From Coriobacteriales bacterium (GTDB lineage: Bacteria > Actinomycetota > Coriobacteriia > Coriobacteriales > UBA8131), in NCBI GenBank assembly GCA_031268525.1, contig JAIRXA010000069.1, forward strand, positions 1 to 19,805: a DNA stretch of 19,805 bases. The letters are read 5' to 3'. Under the pieces are notes generated by a model that was not told the DNA's origin, made no database searches, and saw only the letters and a list, made by a program, of their open reading frames with translations. Position 1 is the stretch's first letter. Each line of letters opens with the position of its first letter. Made by a program: the position numbers and the translations under genes. Below are positions 6,712 to 14,610 of this stretch, in pieces.

Positions 6712-6843
6712 AACGGAATCCCCTGTTGCGTCCCGCATCTTGTATCTCTAACCCTGTCCCGAGAATACCATTTACTGCTAAACTGTTTGGACTCCAAGCT
6801 GATGGTGCGCAGGGGGAGATTCTCCGATCAAGGGTGATGACGG

Positions 6844-7821
6844 GTGAAGGAGCTTTTCGCGAAAAGTAAGGCAATCATGGCGGCATTATGCGTCAACCTG
6901 ACCATTGCCATCATGAAGTTTGCCGTGGCCATTGTCTCCGGGTCGGCCTCCCTGCTCTCCGAGGCCATCCACTCCGCCGCCGACACCCTCAATCAGATCG
7001 TACTGCTCATCGGAAAGCGCGCCGCCGCCCGGCCGGCAAATGATCGCCATCCCTTCGGCTATGCACGCGCTTCCTTCTTTGCCTCCTTCCTGGTTGCCTC
7101 ACTGCTCTTCTTCGTCGGTGGGGCCTTCTCGCTGCTGGAGGCTGTTGAGAAGATCGGGCATATCGGCGACGGGGCCGCTACGCATGAGCAGACAAGCTTC
7201 ATCATTGCCGCAGTCATACTGGTGATCTCCATTGGACTTGAGGCCTTCTCCTTCCGTACGGCGCTGAAGGAGGTTGCCGAGCAGCAGGCTCACGACGGCA
7301 CGCATATGAGCGTTCCGCGTTTCTTTCGGGAAACCAGCAACTCCTCGCTGATCGTCGTAATGACCGAGGACCTGGCGGCAATGCTCGGTCTGATGCTTGC
7401 TCTGGCGGGCGTGGTGCTCACACTCGTGACCGGCAATCTGCTGTTTGATGCACTGGGCGGTGCTGCAATCGGTGTGCTGCTGATCGTGGCTGCCGCCGTC
7501 CTGGGCAAGGAGACTGCCTCGCTGATCATCGGGGAGGCACTGCCCGCCGAGAAGGTCACAGCCATCCGTACGCTGGTAGAGGATACTGAGAAGGTGGCGG
7601 GTTGCCGGATGATCAAGACGGTCGCCATCGGAACCGACTCCCTGTTGGTGGAGGTAGACGTTGCCTTTGCTGAAGATGGCAGCGTCTCGGCAGAGCAGGT
7701 ACTGACGGCAATCGTGTCCATCAAGGCGGATATCCATGCCTTGCTCGAACACGATGCCCAGTTTATCAACACCTGCATAGAACCCGTCTCCCCCACCGCC
7801 CCGCTGGATCGGGAGGGCTAG
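6844..7821 (+). CDS. Cation diffusion facilitator (CDF) transporter
   Basis: A 325-residue membrane protein with the CDF pattern: about six hydrophobic segments and a C-terminal soluble domain (about 225-310) resembling the CDF cytoplasmic dimerisation domain. The second segment has SEAIHSAADTLNQ, giving the family metal-site pair H43/D47. Segment five has MTEDLAAMLGLMLAL (E175/D176), as in the ZnT9-like subgroup rather than the HxxxD of zinc exporters such as YiiP, so the ion cannot be predicted safely. The loop RHPFGYARASFF is also family-typical. The start is GTG at 6844, with AAGGG 9 nt upstream; the next internal ATG is at codon 12. It is a single gene, divergent from the toxin-antitoxin operon. 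Confidence 0.9.
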   Translation: MKELFAKSKAIMAALCVNLTIAIMKFAVAIVSGSASLLSEAIHSAADTLNQIVLLIGKRAAARPANDRHPFGYARASFFASFLVASLLFFVGGAFSLLEAVEKIGHIGDGAATHEQTSFIIAAVILVISIGLEAFSFRTALKEVAEQQAHDGTHMSVPRFFRETSNSSLIVVMTEDLAAMLGLMLALAGVVLTLVTGNLLFDALGGAAIGVLLIVAAAVLGKETASLIIGEALPAEKVTAIRTLVEDTEKVAGCRMIKTVAIGTDSLLVEVDVAFAEDGSVSAEQVLTAIVSIKADIHALLEHDAQFINTCIEPVSPTAPLDREG

Positions 7822-7841
7822 CGTCTTCCCTGCCTACGTGG

Positions 7842-7858
7842 ACGGGCTTTGCCCGCCT
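7842..7858. repeat. Degenerate REP-like hairpin
   Basis: GACGGGCTTTGCCCGCC preceded by CTTCCCTGCCTACGTG, a shortened relative of the terminal hairpins in the 76-bp element, 21 nt after the transporter stop codon. Confidence 0.45.
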
Positions 7859-7868
7859 GCTGTCCTTT

Positions 7869-7944
7869 GTAGGGGCGGGCTTTGTCCGCCCGCCTGGGCA
7901 GGGACGTCCCACGCGCTCACCGGGCGGTCAAAGCCCGCCCCTAC
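7869..7944. repeat. 76-bp palindromic (BIME/MITE-like) element, copy 2
   Basis: It starts GTAGGGGCGGGC and ends GCCCGCCCCTAC with the same two terminal hairpins as 937-1012. Its 28-bp core (containing GGCAGGGACGTCCCACG) aligns with the reverse complement of the first copy's core, so the copies are inverted relative to each other. It lies between two convergent genes. Confidence 0.75.
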
Positions 7945-7977
7945 GCCTCGCGGAACCTGTAGGGTTTACGTGCTCGA

Positions 7978-8002
7978 GCGGGCGGACGAAGCCCGCCCCT
8001 CC
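7978..8002. repeat. Single REP-like hairpin
   Basis: GCGGGCGGACGAAGCCCGCC followed by CCTCC, one more terminal-hairpin unit of the same repeat family, directly abutting the long inverted repeat at 8002-8061. Confidence 0.55.
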
Positions 8003-8061
8003 GCAACAGGGGACGGTTCTCTGTTGCGTCGGAACGCAACAGAGAACCGTCCCCTGTTGCG
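8002..8061. repeat. Perfect 28-bp inverted repeat with a 4-nt loop
   Basis: The arms 8002-8029 and 8034-8061 are exact reverse complements around CGGA. Each arm begins or ends with CGCAACAGGGGACGG or its complement. It sits 5 nt after the stop codon of the convergent YhgE-like gene, so the RNA hairpin could protect or end that transcript, but there is no adjacent T-run. Similar AGAACCGTCCCCTGTTGC sequences recur in many anaerobe genomes as mobile palindromic repeats (recollection, not checked). Confidence 0.8.
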
Positions 8062-8066
8062 TACGC

Positions 8067-10025
8067 CTACAACCCAAAAAGGGCGAGGAGGCGATCCCAG
8101 AAGGTGGCGGGAGCCGCCGGAGCTTCGGGGGCAGTCTCGGGCTCAGCCGCTTTGATTGGTTCGGTCATCAAGACGAACTGCACGAGTTCCACCTTGCGGT
8201 TCTCTGAAGAAGTAAAGGACTCGGGTACAAAATCGGAAAAGTCATAATCGGCCATGAAGACCTCGATCTGCTCGGTCATGGTGGCCGGCAGGTCGACTAC
8301 CGAACCATAGAGTTGACTGGTGCCATCGTAGAGCTGTGCGGTTCCACCTTGTACCTGCGCCACGCCTCCCACGAACTGTTGAATACCACCGTTCAACCCC
8401 ACGAAACCGCCAGCGAGACCATCGACCCCGTCCGTGTAGGCAATCAGGCCATCGTCGAACTGCCCATAGCCGTCGGCCAGCTGCTCGACCAGTACCACAA
8501 GGTCCTCAAGGCTGGAGATATCACCCAGGGACCCCTGCACCTCGGCGAGCATGGCCTGAAGCGCGCTTACCACCTGCAGCAGATCATCGGTGTCGAGACT
8601 GCCAAGTCCCTGCGAGAGGCCCTCCAGCAGAGGACGCAGGGTATCCCAGTTGTTCACCAAGCCCTGAGAGAGACGGTAGTCGGCGATCAGGGTGGTGAGG
8701 GCCGACTGGGAGGCCGCGGACAACTGCTGCTCATCAAGAGCTGCGGCTTCAGATTGCAGCTGCGAGATCGTCGCCTCATCCAATCCCTGGAAGCCGGCAA
8801 CAAAATCATTGATGGTACCGATGGCGGCATCGATGGTGGTTCTTGCCGATTCGATCTGTTCCATCAGACTGTCCAGATCGGTGAGTATCTGCTCCAGAGA
8901 GGCGAGGTTTTCCATCAGCTCATCGAGATCGATTCCCATGTCGCCCAGGCCATTTACCAGCTGGTCGTAGGCCCCCCTGATCTGGGTGGCCAACGAATTG
9001 AACAGTTGGTAAAACTGTGCCGAACCCTCCCGTAACTGCGCCGAGCCAGCACTCAGGGCCAAGAGACCGTCGTTGAATTCCTGGGAACCCCTGGCGAGCT
9101 GCAAACCGCCAGCGGACATATCGGAAATACCGGCATTGAGGGCGGCCGCGCCACCGTTTATCTGCCCAATTGCATCAGAGATCAGGCCCAGTCCATCGGC
9201 CATCTCGGAGGTGTCCGGCAGATCGAAAGCCATGGAGAAGGGCAGGGCTGATATCTGGATCGCGTCCATCTCAAAATCCGTCACCCGAGCGCTCAGTCGC
9301 AGGTCTGCCTCCCTGCCCGGCAACACGGTGAAGGCAACCTGGCGGGCCGATCCGGCCTGAGCGATCGTAGCGTCAGGAGCCACGATCTCGCACGCCTTCT
9401 CGGTATTCAGTGACAGTTGTATCTGAAGCATGTAGTTGTCAAAAAACAGCGGATTAACCCCGGGATTCGCGCGCGTGATGATGCGCACTTCCAGTTGCCC
9501 GGTCGCACCGCCCAGTTCGCTGGCGTTAATGGGCTTGCCGTCCAGGCTGTAGGCGATCGCGATGCTCCAGGGGAGCCTGGCGTCGGACAGAGTGCCTTCG
9601 TAATAGAAATCCCCCACATCCACCTTGCCTGTAATGACATCGCCATCCTGAGCGAGCGCTACAGTGGTCGAGAGATTTGAGACTTCAGAGTAGCTACCGC
9701 GATCAACCAGACGTCCAGCCTCGGTAATGTCGAAGTGATTGACGACATAGGCGTCCCGAAGGGTGCCGTCAACATTGAGGGTGGCATAGACGATCTCGTC
9801 TTTGGCCGATATTCCTGCATCGGCAGACCCGGGAGGGATACTGCTCTGCCCAGCGGAGGGTGTCTGGCCCTGGCCGTTTGTCTGAGAAGCGCCCGTAGAG
9901 CCAAGGGGGGTGCTGAAATTCTGCCCTCTCGCACTGGCTGGATCTGCCTGACCAAAGGCCAGAGCGCCAAACAGGCTCAGAGCGAGAATGCCTGACAGGG
10001 TAACACGCAGAAATCTGGAACTCAT
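8067..10025 (-). CDS. Exported YhgE-like repeat protein paired with MMPL transporter
   Basis: A 652-residue protein with an N-terminal signal peptide (RFLRVTLSGILALSLFGALA, cleavage near 26), a low-complexity stretch (27-70) and a beta-rich domain (75-260). Two blocks of X_YhgE-type repeats follow (about 285-345 and 515-575: GGLQLARGSQEFNDGLLALS; DGLAGGFVGLNGGIQQFVGG), separated by a long helical segment (345-510). Such repeats occur in phage-infection/YhgE proteins and in periplasmic partners of MMPL transporters. It ends in an AP-rich tail and WDRLLALFGL, with no clear C-terminal membrane anchor. The start overlaps the MMPL stop (ATGA), with AGGGAGA 8 nt upstream. It probably works on the outer face with the transporter; the cargo is unknown. 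Confidence 0.85.
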   Translation of the reverse strand: MSSRFLRVTLSGILALSLFGALAFGQADPASARGQNFSTPLGSTGASQTNGQGQTPSAGQSSIPPGSADAGISAKDEIVYATLNVDGTLRDAYVVNHFDITEAGRLVDRGSYSEVSNLSTTVALAQDGDVITGKVDVGDFYYEGTLSDARLPWSIAIAYSLDGKPINASELGGATGQLEVRIITRANPGVNPLFFDNYMLQIQLSLNTEKACEIVAPDATIAQAGSARQVAFTVLPGREADLRLSARVTDFEMDAIQISALPFSMAFDLPDTSEMADGLGLISDAIGQINGGAAALNAGISDMSAGGLQLARGSQEFNDGLLALSAGSAQLREGSAQFYQLFNSLATQIRGAYDQLVNGLGDMGIDLDELMENLASLEQILTDLDSLMEQIESARTTIDAAIGTINDFVAGFQGLDEATISQLQSEAAALDEQQLSAASQSALTTLIADYRLSQGLVNNWDTLRPLLEGLSQGLGSLDTDDLLQVVSALQAMLAEVQGSLGDISSLEDLVVLVEQLADGYGQFDDGLIAYTDGVDGLAGGFVGLNGGIQQFVGGVAQVQGGTAQLYDGTSQLYGSVVDLPATMTEQIEVFMADYDFSDFVPESFTSSENRKVELVQFVLMTEPIKAAEPETAPEAPAAPATFWDRLLALFGL

Positions 10026-12115
10026 GATGGTTCTCCCTGGGACGATGTGAGTGAGGCGGTCGGCGCGACCGTCTCCACATAAAAACGCGGACGAAAGCTG
10101 AGCCGTTTGACAAGCGGGTCAAAAAGCCACAGAAGCGCTGGGAGAAAACTGACAACCAGCACAAACGAGATAAGAGTACCGCGACCGAGCAAGAGACCAA
10201 TGTCGCAGACGATGGCATTTGAGGAGGTGATGAAAAGGGTGAATCCGGCAAGCGAGAGTACGCAGGCCGACATCAGGATAGGCTTGAAACTTGAGGCAAG
10301 GGCCTCACGAATGGCCCGCGTACGTGGCATGGAGCGCCGGAAGCGCATGTAGGTCGCCGAGAGCAGAATGGCGTAGTCCACCGTGGCCGCCAACTGCACG
10401 GTATTGAGAACCAGGTAGCCAATGTAGTTGATGGGGACATCGGTAAAATATGGGATTGAGAGATTGATCCAGATGGCTGGCTCAATGGTGATCAACAGCA
10501 GGAAGGGCAGAATAAGCGAGCGGAAGGTGATCAGAAGCACCAGCAGAATCGTGACGATGGCAATCAGATTGACCCGCGTGTTATCGGCCTGGACGACCTC
10601 CATCATGTCGTACAGCGTCGGACTTCTCCCCAGCGCATAGGCATCGTCAGGATAATAGTCGGCGATCGTCGTCTGGATGGCCGCCACCGTCGCAAAGGCC
10701 TCATCGCCCTCGGTTGCCGTGTCGGTGTAGAGGATCAGACGGGCATAGTCGTCAGAGTAGAACTGTCCGGTGATGCTGCTGTCGAGAATGTCGGGAGGTA
10801 TCTGCGCACCAACCGTCTGTGCGTAGGACATCACGCTCGTCACATGGTCGAGTGACGCCAGGGCGTCGCCGAGTAGCTTTTCGCGAGCGATATCGCCCTT
10901 GGGTACGAGCACCGCAACGATCGTTGTCGAACCAAAATCGTCCTCGATCGCCTGCGCGTCGAGCGCTGCCCGTGTGCCGGAGCCAGCACTCTCGGAACCA
11001 TAGAGGAAAGCGGTACGCTCCTGCCCCAGATAACTGGGCACCAGGGCAACGATGACGATGACCGCGATGGGAACGGCGATCTTGAGGAGTACCTTGTGGA
11101 CGTTCTTGAAGCTGGGCAGCAGGGGACGATGCTGCAGTTTATCCATCAGTTTATAGAGACAAAGCGTCAAGGCTGGCAGGAAGAACATCACACAGATGAA
11201 GCTGAAGGCGATACCTTTCGCCAGGTTGATTCCAAGATCGGCACCGATCAAAAACGCCATGAAGACCAGAGAAAGAAAGCCGAAGAAGGTCGCCGAAGCC
11301 GATGAGGTAACGGTAACTAATGATATCTTAATAGCATGTCTCATCGCAACTTTAACATCAGGGTATAGCTCCCGTTGCTCGGAGAAACTGTGCAGAAAGA
11401 TGATGGCGTAGTCCAGCGACACGGCCAGCTGCAGGATCGGGGCTACCGAGTTGGTGATGAAGGATATGCCATTGCCGTAGACGATGTTGGTGCCCATGTT
11501 GATCACGATCGAGATACCGATGGTCAACAGGAGCAGGAGCGGTTCGAGCCAGGAGGTTGTACAGAGTGCCAGAATGACGATGATGGCGGGTACCAGAATG
11601 ACGAAGGCCCCGGTAACCTCGCTGACCGCCGCCTCCTGCATGGCGACCATCGAGGGAGCCTCACCGGCCAGAGCGTTGTCCGGGCCGATAAGCTCGGTGA
11701 CGGCAGGGACGGCAGCCTGAGCCATGATCAGCTGATAATGGGCTTTACCGTCCCTATAGAATCCTTCAACGGTCGCCTGATCCGCCAGCTCAATGGGCTG
11801 CTTGAGGTCAATGACATCGTCGAGCCACATGACCGACCTGACGCCCTCGATAGCTGCCAGGCGCTGCTTCCACTCCTGTGCCTCAACCAGGCTGACATCG
11901 TTGATCAGCACTTCGGCATTGGGGATAGGCTCGTCGAACTGCTCGGCCATCAGGTCGATGGCGGTGGTCGACGGGGCCGCTTCTGGCAGATAATCGATCA
12001 TGTTGTAATTGATCTTGACCAGCAGAATCAGCGGTGCACAGACCAGCGTGAGCACGATGAAGGCCACGATGATGAGCCTGCGATGATTGACTATGGCACG
12101 GGCAATACGATCCAT
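10022..12115 (-). CDS. MMPL/RND-superfamily transporter
   Basis: A 697-residue polytopic protein built as a tandem duplication. Each half has one N-terminal membrane helix (RLIIVAFIVLTLVCAPLILL; LLKIAVPIAVIVIVALVPSY), a large extracytoplasmic domain, and a five-helix bundle. Both bundles carry the family Asp-Tyr signature (SLDYAIIFLHSF and TVDYAILLSATYMRFR), where the Asp is expected to act in proton relay. MMPL proteins move lipids or hydrophobic compounds out of the cell. The start ATG at 12115 is chosen because MDRIARAIVNHRR is the normal family N-terminus; a GTG at 12145 would add 10 residues, and neither has a strong ribosome-binding site. It overlaps the YhgE-like gene by 4 nt and is divergent from the TetR gene that probably controls it. 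Confidence 0.9.
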   Translation of the reverse strand: MDRIARAIVNHRRLIIVAFIVLTLVCAPLILLVKINYNMIDYLPEAAPSTTAIDLMAEQFDEPIPNAEVLINDVSLVEAQEWKQRLAAIEGVRSVMWLDDVIDLKQPIELADQATVEGFYRDGKAHYQLIMAQAAVPAVTELIGPDNALAGEAPSMVAMQEAAVSEVTGAFVILVPAIIVILALCTTSWLEPLLLLLTIGISIVINMGTNIVYGNGISFITNSVAPILQLAVSLDYAIIFLHSFSEQRELYPDVKVAMRHAIKISLVTVTSSASATFFGFLSLVFMAFLIGADLGINLAKGIAFSFICVMFFLPALTLCLYKLMDKLQHRPLLPSFKNVHKVLLKIAVPIAVIVIVALVPSYLGQERTAFLYGSESAGSGTRAALDAQAIEDDFGSTTIVAVLVPKGDIAREKLLGDALASLDHVTSVMSYAQTVGAQIPPDILDSSITGQFYSDDYARLILYTDTATEGDEAFATVAAIQTTIADYYPDDAYALGRSPTLYDMMEVVQADNTRVNLIAIVTILLVLLITFRSLILPFLLLITIEPAIWINLSIPYFTDVPINYIGYLVLNTVQLAATVDYAILLSATYMRFRRSMPRTRAIREALASSFKPILMSACVLSLAGFTLFITSSNAIVCDIGLLLGRGTLISFVLVVSFLPALLWLFDPLVKRLSFRPRFYVETVAPTASLTSSQGEPS

Positions 12116-12196
12116 TGAGCGTTTGGCGGTCCTGTCGTGTCGCACGGGGTAAACCGTCTTGGGGCTGTCTCCTGAGGGTTTCGCAGCCCCTGACGG

Positions 12197-12219
12197 ACTT
12201 GCAGAAATACTTGCAGAAA
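12197..12219. repeat. Tandem 12-nt direct repeat in the MMPL leader
   Basis: ACTTGCAGAAA occurs at 12197-12207 and 12209-12219 (period 12), between the MMPL start codon and its promoter candidate. It may be a regulator half-site pair or a local duplication. Confidence 0.5.
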
Positions 12220-12242
12220 GTACCGATTCTCAACATACTGTA

Positions 12243-12270
12243 TTTTTATGGACACAGTGTTGATTTTCAA
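12243..12270 (-). promoter_or_regulatory. Putative promoter for the MMPL-YhgE operon
   Basis: Minus strand TTGAAA (12265-12270, 5 of 6 matches), a 16-nt spacer, then TAAAAA (12243-12248, 4 of 6). The -35 lies in the palindrome GTTGATTTTCAAC (12259-12271), which also contains the -35 of the divergent TetR promoter, so one bound protein could control both directions. Confidence 0.4.
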
Positions 12271-12288
12271 CCGACAGTCCTCTAGAAT
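12260..12288 (+). promoter_or_regulatory. Putative promoter for the TetR gene
   Basis: TTGATT (12260-12265), an exactly 17-nt spacer, then TAGAAT (12283-12288; 5 of 6 matches). Transcription would start near 12295, just before the inverted repeat at 12300-12324. Confidence 0.55.
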
Positions 12289-12299
12289 GTGCCCGAAAA

Positions 12300-12324
12300 C
12301 CGACACCTTCCCAATATGTGTCGG
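12300..12324. promoter_or_regulatory. Candidate TetR operator
   Basis: CCGACAC and GTGTCGG form a perfect 7-bp inverted repeat with an 11-nt centre (CTTCCCAATAT). It begins about 5 nt after the predicted transcription start and ends 36 nt before the TetR start codon, a sensible place for autorepression. It could instead form an RNA hairpin. Confidence 0.45.
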
Positions 12325-12360
12325 AAAACCGCGTAACGGCTTGGTAGCAGGAGTAGAATC

Positions 12361-12933
12361 ATGGCCAAATCAGACAAGACTGACCGTCGGGTGCGCTATA
12401 CGAAGGCGGCGCTACGCGAAGCGCTCGTTGCCCAGATGCAGGACAGACACATTTCGGCCATCACCGTGAAATCACTCTGCAGACAGGCCGATGTGAACCG
12501 CTCGACCTTCTATCTGCACTACCGTAACCAGTTTGACCTGCTCAAACAGGTCGAGGAAGAAATGATCGATGATTTGCGCAGGCGACTCGACAATCAGCTT
12601 GACACCGAAGGCGCCGGACCGGTCTCCCTGCGCACGATGACCGAAGTCATGGAGTACGCTCGCGAGAACTCCGCCCTGGCACGCGCCCTTCTGTCGGAGA
12701 ACAGCGGCATCGGCTTCAAGCAGGATGTCATGCAGCTCACACCGATGTTCTCCGATAGCGTTGCGGTTGGCTATGACCCTCGGACGCGCGCATACATCGC
12801 AACCTATTGCATTGATGGAGCCATTGCGATGGTGGAGAAATGGCTGCGCGACGGAAGCATCGAAACCCCTCGCCAGATCGCCGAGTTGCTCGTCCAGATG
12901 GTTTTTGGATCGGTCGCCAGTTTCTCTGAGTAG
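12361..12933 (+). CDS. TetR-family transcriptional regulator
   Basis: A 190-residue protein. The N-terminal ~60 residues hold the TetR helix-turn-helix (YTKAALREALVAQM, then ISAITVKSLCRQADVNRSTFYLHYRNQFDLLKQV, quoted in parts), with the typical STFYLHY recognition helix. The remaining ~130 residues are helical and should form the ligand and dimer domain; a single motif does not identify the ligand. AGGAG lies 8 nt before the ATG. The gene is divergent from the MMPL-YhgE operon, and the 245-nt gap contains overlapping promoters and palindromes, so it most likely represses the transporter and itself. Confidence 0.92.
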   Translation: MAKSDKTDRRVRYTKAALREALVAQMQDRHISAITVKSLCRQADVNRSTFYLHYRNQFDLLKQVEEEMIDDLRRRLDNQLDTEGAGPVSLRTMTEVMEYARENSALARALLSENSGIGFKQDVMQLTPMFSDSVAVGYDPRTRAYIATYCIDGAIAMVEKWLRDGSIETPRQIAELLVQMVFGSVASFSE

Positions 12934-12945
12934 CGCAGACATCCC

Positions 12946-14550
12946 TCAGCGTGTGGGATCTCGGGGACAGGGCGGCTCTCTGACTCCAGGGTTGAGCAGG
13001 TCGAGTTTATCCACAAGCTCTTCGTGGTTACTTACGCCTATACGCTTGAAGATGCGATAACGATGGGTCTTGACGGTGTGATCCGAGATGAAGACACGAC
13101 GACCGATGACCGTGGCCGAAAGACCGATTGCCAGAAGTGGCAGCAACTCAGATTCGCGTGGCGAGAGATTGTACTGCTGGGCAGCCTCGGCGCATCGCCT
13201 CTGGAGGATCTGGTTGATCTCAGGGGGAGGGCTGTTTTCAAACTTGCCCCGCAAACCGGGGCGGGCATAGAAGTAGAACAGCAGAAAGGTGATGAGGCAG
13301 ATGGCGGCCAGGCTGAGGAAGCGCGAAACGATCAGGGGATCCATGAGTTGTGCAAGGGGCATGAATCCAGCGTAGAACACAAGGAACAGGGCGACAAAGC
13401 CCGAAGCCAGCGACTCGGAGGTCGATCCGATACGCCCGATCAGCAAAACGCTGACCCAGACGAAGAGCAAGAACAGCGTCTTGGAGAATATCAGGGCTGC
13501 CATGATGGATTCCGGTGGGACGAAACCCTCAAGTATCGCACCAAGGATAGGTATCAAGATAGGAGCGACTAAAGCTATAAGGAGAGCGTCAATATCCTGA
13601 CGCCGCCGCCAGTACCAATAGACGAGCAGGGCGTACAGGAAGCTGATCATCAGGACGAGGATGAGTGGGCCGGGACGAGCGTCAGCCTCGACGATGAGCC
13701 CGGTGTCCCAGCTGAGCCCGAGCGTGACGGTGCATAACAGGCTCACCAGGACCATGGGGAGCGCCAGTAAGGCAAGCTCGCGGAAACCCTGCTTCCTCTC
13801 ATCAGGCAGCTTCGCTGTCGCCATGGGTTGCCCCCTCACGCCTGGCGCGGAAGCCGCACCCGACCCGGAGGTCCCCCTCGCGCCTGGCCTGGGAGCCGCA
13901 CCCAGCCCTGAGGCCCCCCTCGCGCCTGGCCTGGGAGCCGCACCCAACCCAGGAGCGTCGCTCTCCGTTATGGCGGCGTATCTGCGACTACGCCAAGCGG
14001 CAACCGCCCCGGTCACGGTCATGAACGAGGCGATGAGGAGCAGGCCGTAAGCCGGCGAGAGGTCGAGCGAGAAGATAAGCCGCGTGATGAGGATCGCAGA
14101 GATGATGCCGAGCACCGAGGCAAGGAACAGTCCCTGGGAGCTTTGGGTCGTATCCCGCGCAAAGCAATGTATCTGCGCCATAGCAGCCATACCCATGGCA
14201 AGAATCACGGCCAAAGGCAAGGCCTGCAGGGAGCCTGCCTGAGCTGCGCCTGCCCCGATCATCCCGGTCGAGAGCTGCGCCATGAGCCCCAGCCCGAGAG
14301 CCAGAACAGGCGCGACAAAAGAGGCGATGGTGGTCAAGGCCTGCCCGAAACGAGGTGTGTATTTACTCAACAGGATGAAGGCAAAGCCGCAGACGGCCAT
14401 GTCGATCATCGTGACGATAGGGGCCACGGGCGAGCCAACCTGCTCGTTTTGGGAGACATAGCCGCTGATTATGGGCGAGCTGAAGAGCAGGGTCGCCAGG
14501 AAGGAGAAGATACCCGTCAAGACAAGAATGGATTTCATCGTCGCTCGCAT
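12946..14550 (-). CDS. LuxR-type regulator with N-terminal multi-pass membrane domain
   Basis: A 534-residue protein counted from the ATG at 14550. About twelve hydrophobic segments fill residues 5-440, in two groups separated by a Gly/Ala/Pro/Arg-rich loop (about 195-245). The C-terminal ~55 residues are a LuxR/GerE helix-turn-helix (LSPRESELLPLLAIGLSATV, then SDHTVKTHRYRIFKRIGV). This architecture is characteristic of Eggerthellaceae, where such genes often sit beside inducible reductases. The frame extends to a GTG at 14640, but the extra 30 residues lack a ribosome-binding site and the membrane domain starts right after the ATG at 14550. It is divergent from the flavoprotein-cytochrome pair, which it probably controls in response to a membrane-sensed substrate (inference). 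Confidence 0.9.
   Translation of the reverse strand: MRATMKSILVLTGIFSFLATLLFSSPIISGYVSQNEQVGSPVAPIVTMIDMAVCGFAFILLSKYTPRFGQALTTIASFVAPVLALGLGLMAQLSTGMIGAGAAQAGSLQALPLAVILAMGMAAMAQIHCFARDTTQSSQGLFLASVLGIISAILITRLIFSLDLSPAYGLLLIASFMTVTGAVAAWRSRRYAAITESDAPGLGAAPRPGARGASGLGAAPRPGARGTSGSGAASAPGVRGQPMATAKLPDERKQGFRELALLALPMVLVSLLCTVTLGLSWDTGLIVEADARPGPLILVLMISFLYALLVYWYWRRRQDIDALLIALVAPILIPILGAILEGFVPPESIMAALIFSKTLFLLFVWVSVLLIGRIGSTSESLASGFVALFLVFYAGFMPLAQLMDPLIVSRFLSLAAICLITFLLFYFYARPGLRGKFENSPPPEINQILQRRCAEAAQQYNLSPRESELLPLLAIGLSATVIGRRVFISDHTVKTHRYRIFKRIGVSNHEELVDKLDLLNPGVREPPCPRDPTR
13832..13957. repeat. Three tandem copies of a 42-bp unit inside the LuxR gene
   Basis: The motif CCCCTCGCGCCTGGC plus its following bases recurs with a period of exactly 42 bp (T of the shared CCCCCTC at 13836, 13878 and 13920). 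It encodes the 14-residue units GLGAAPRPGARGAS, GLGAAPRPGARGTS and GSGAASAPGVRGQP in the loop between the two membrane groups. The last two copies are nearly identical, indicating recent expansion or gene conversion. The frame is kept. Confidence 0.85.
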
Positions 14551-14592
14551 GGTGCTCAATTCTACCGAAAAGCACTGGCGAATAAAGGGCGA

Positions 14593-14610
14593 ACGAGGGC
14601 ATATCCTCGT
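14593..14610. promoter_or_regulatory. Inverted repeat between LuxR and the flavoprotein (candidate operator)
   Basis: ACGAGG-GCATAT-CCTCGT is a perfect 6-6-6 inverted repeat, 43 nt upstream of the LuxR start codon and 132 nt upstream of the flavoprotein start. LuxR-type regulators bind imperfect dyads of about this size. Confidence 0.4.

Noticed and set aside
7099..7752. 217-codon ORF on the minus strand opposite the cation transporter
   Set aside because: It is antisense to a clear CDF gene, is rich in His/Gln/Asp as expected for a reverse-frame shadow in GC-rich DNA, and matches no family I know.
870..8061. CRISPR array
   Set aside because: The repeats are palindromic, variably spaced and inverted relative to each other, with no regular unique spacers and no cas genes.
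11375..12118. 247-codon plus-strand ORF inside the MMPL gene
   Set aside because: Acidic, Gln/His/Gly/Asp-rich shadow of transmembrane coding sequence, with no motif or ribosome-binding site.
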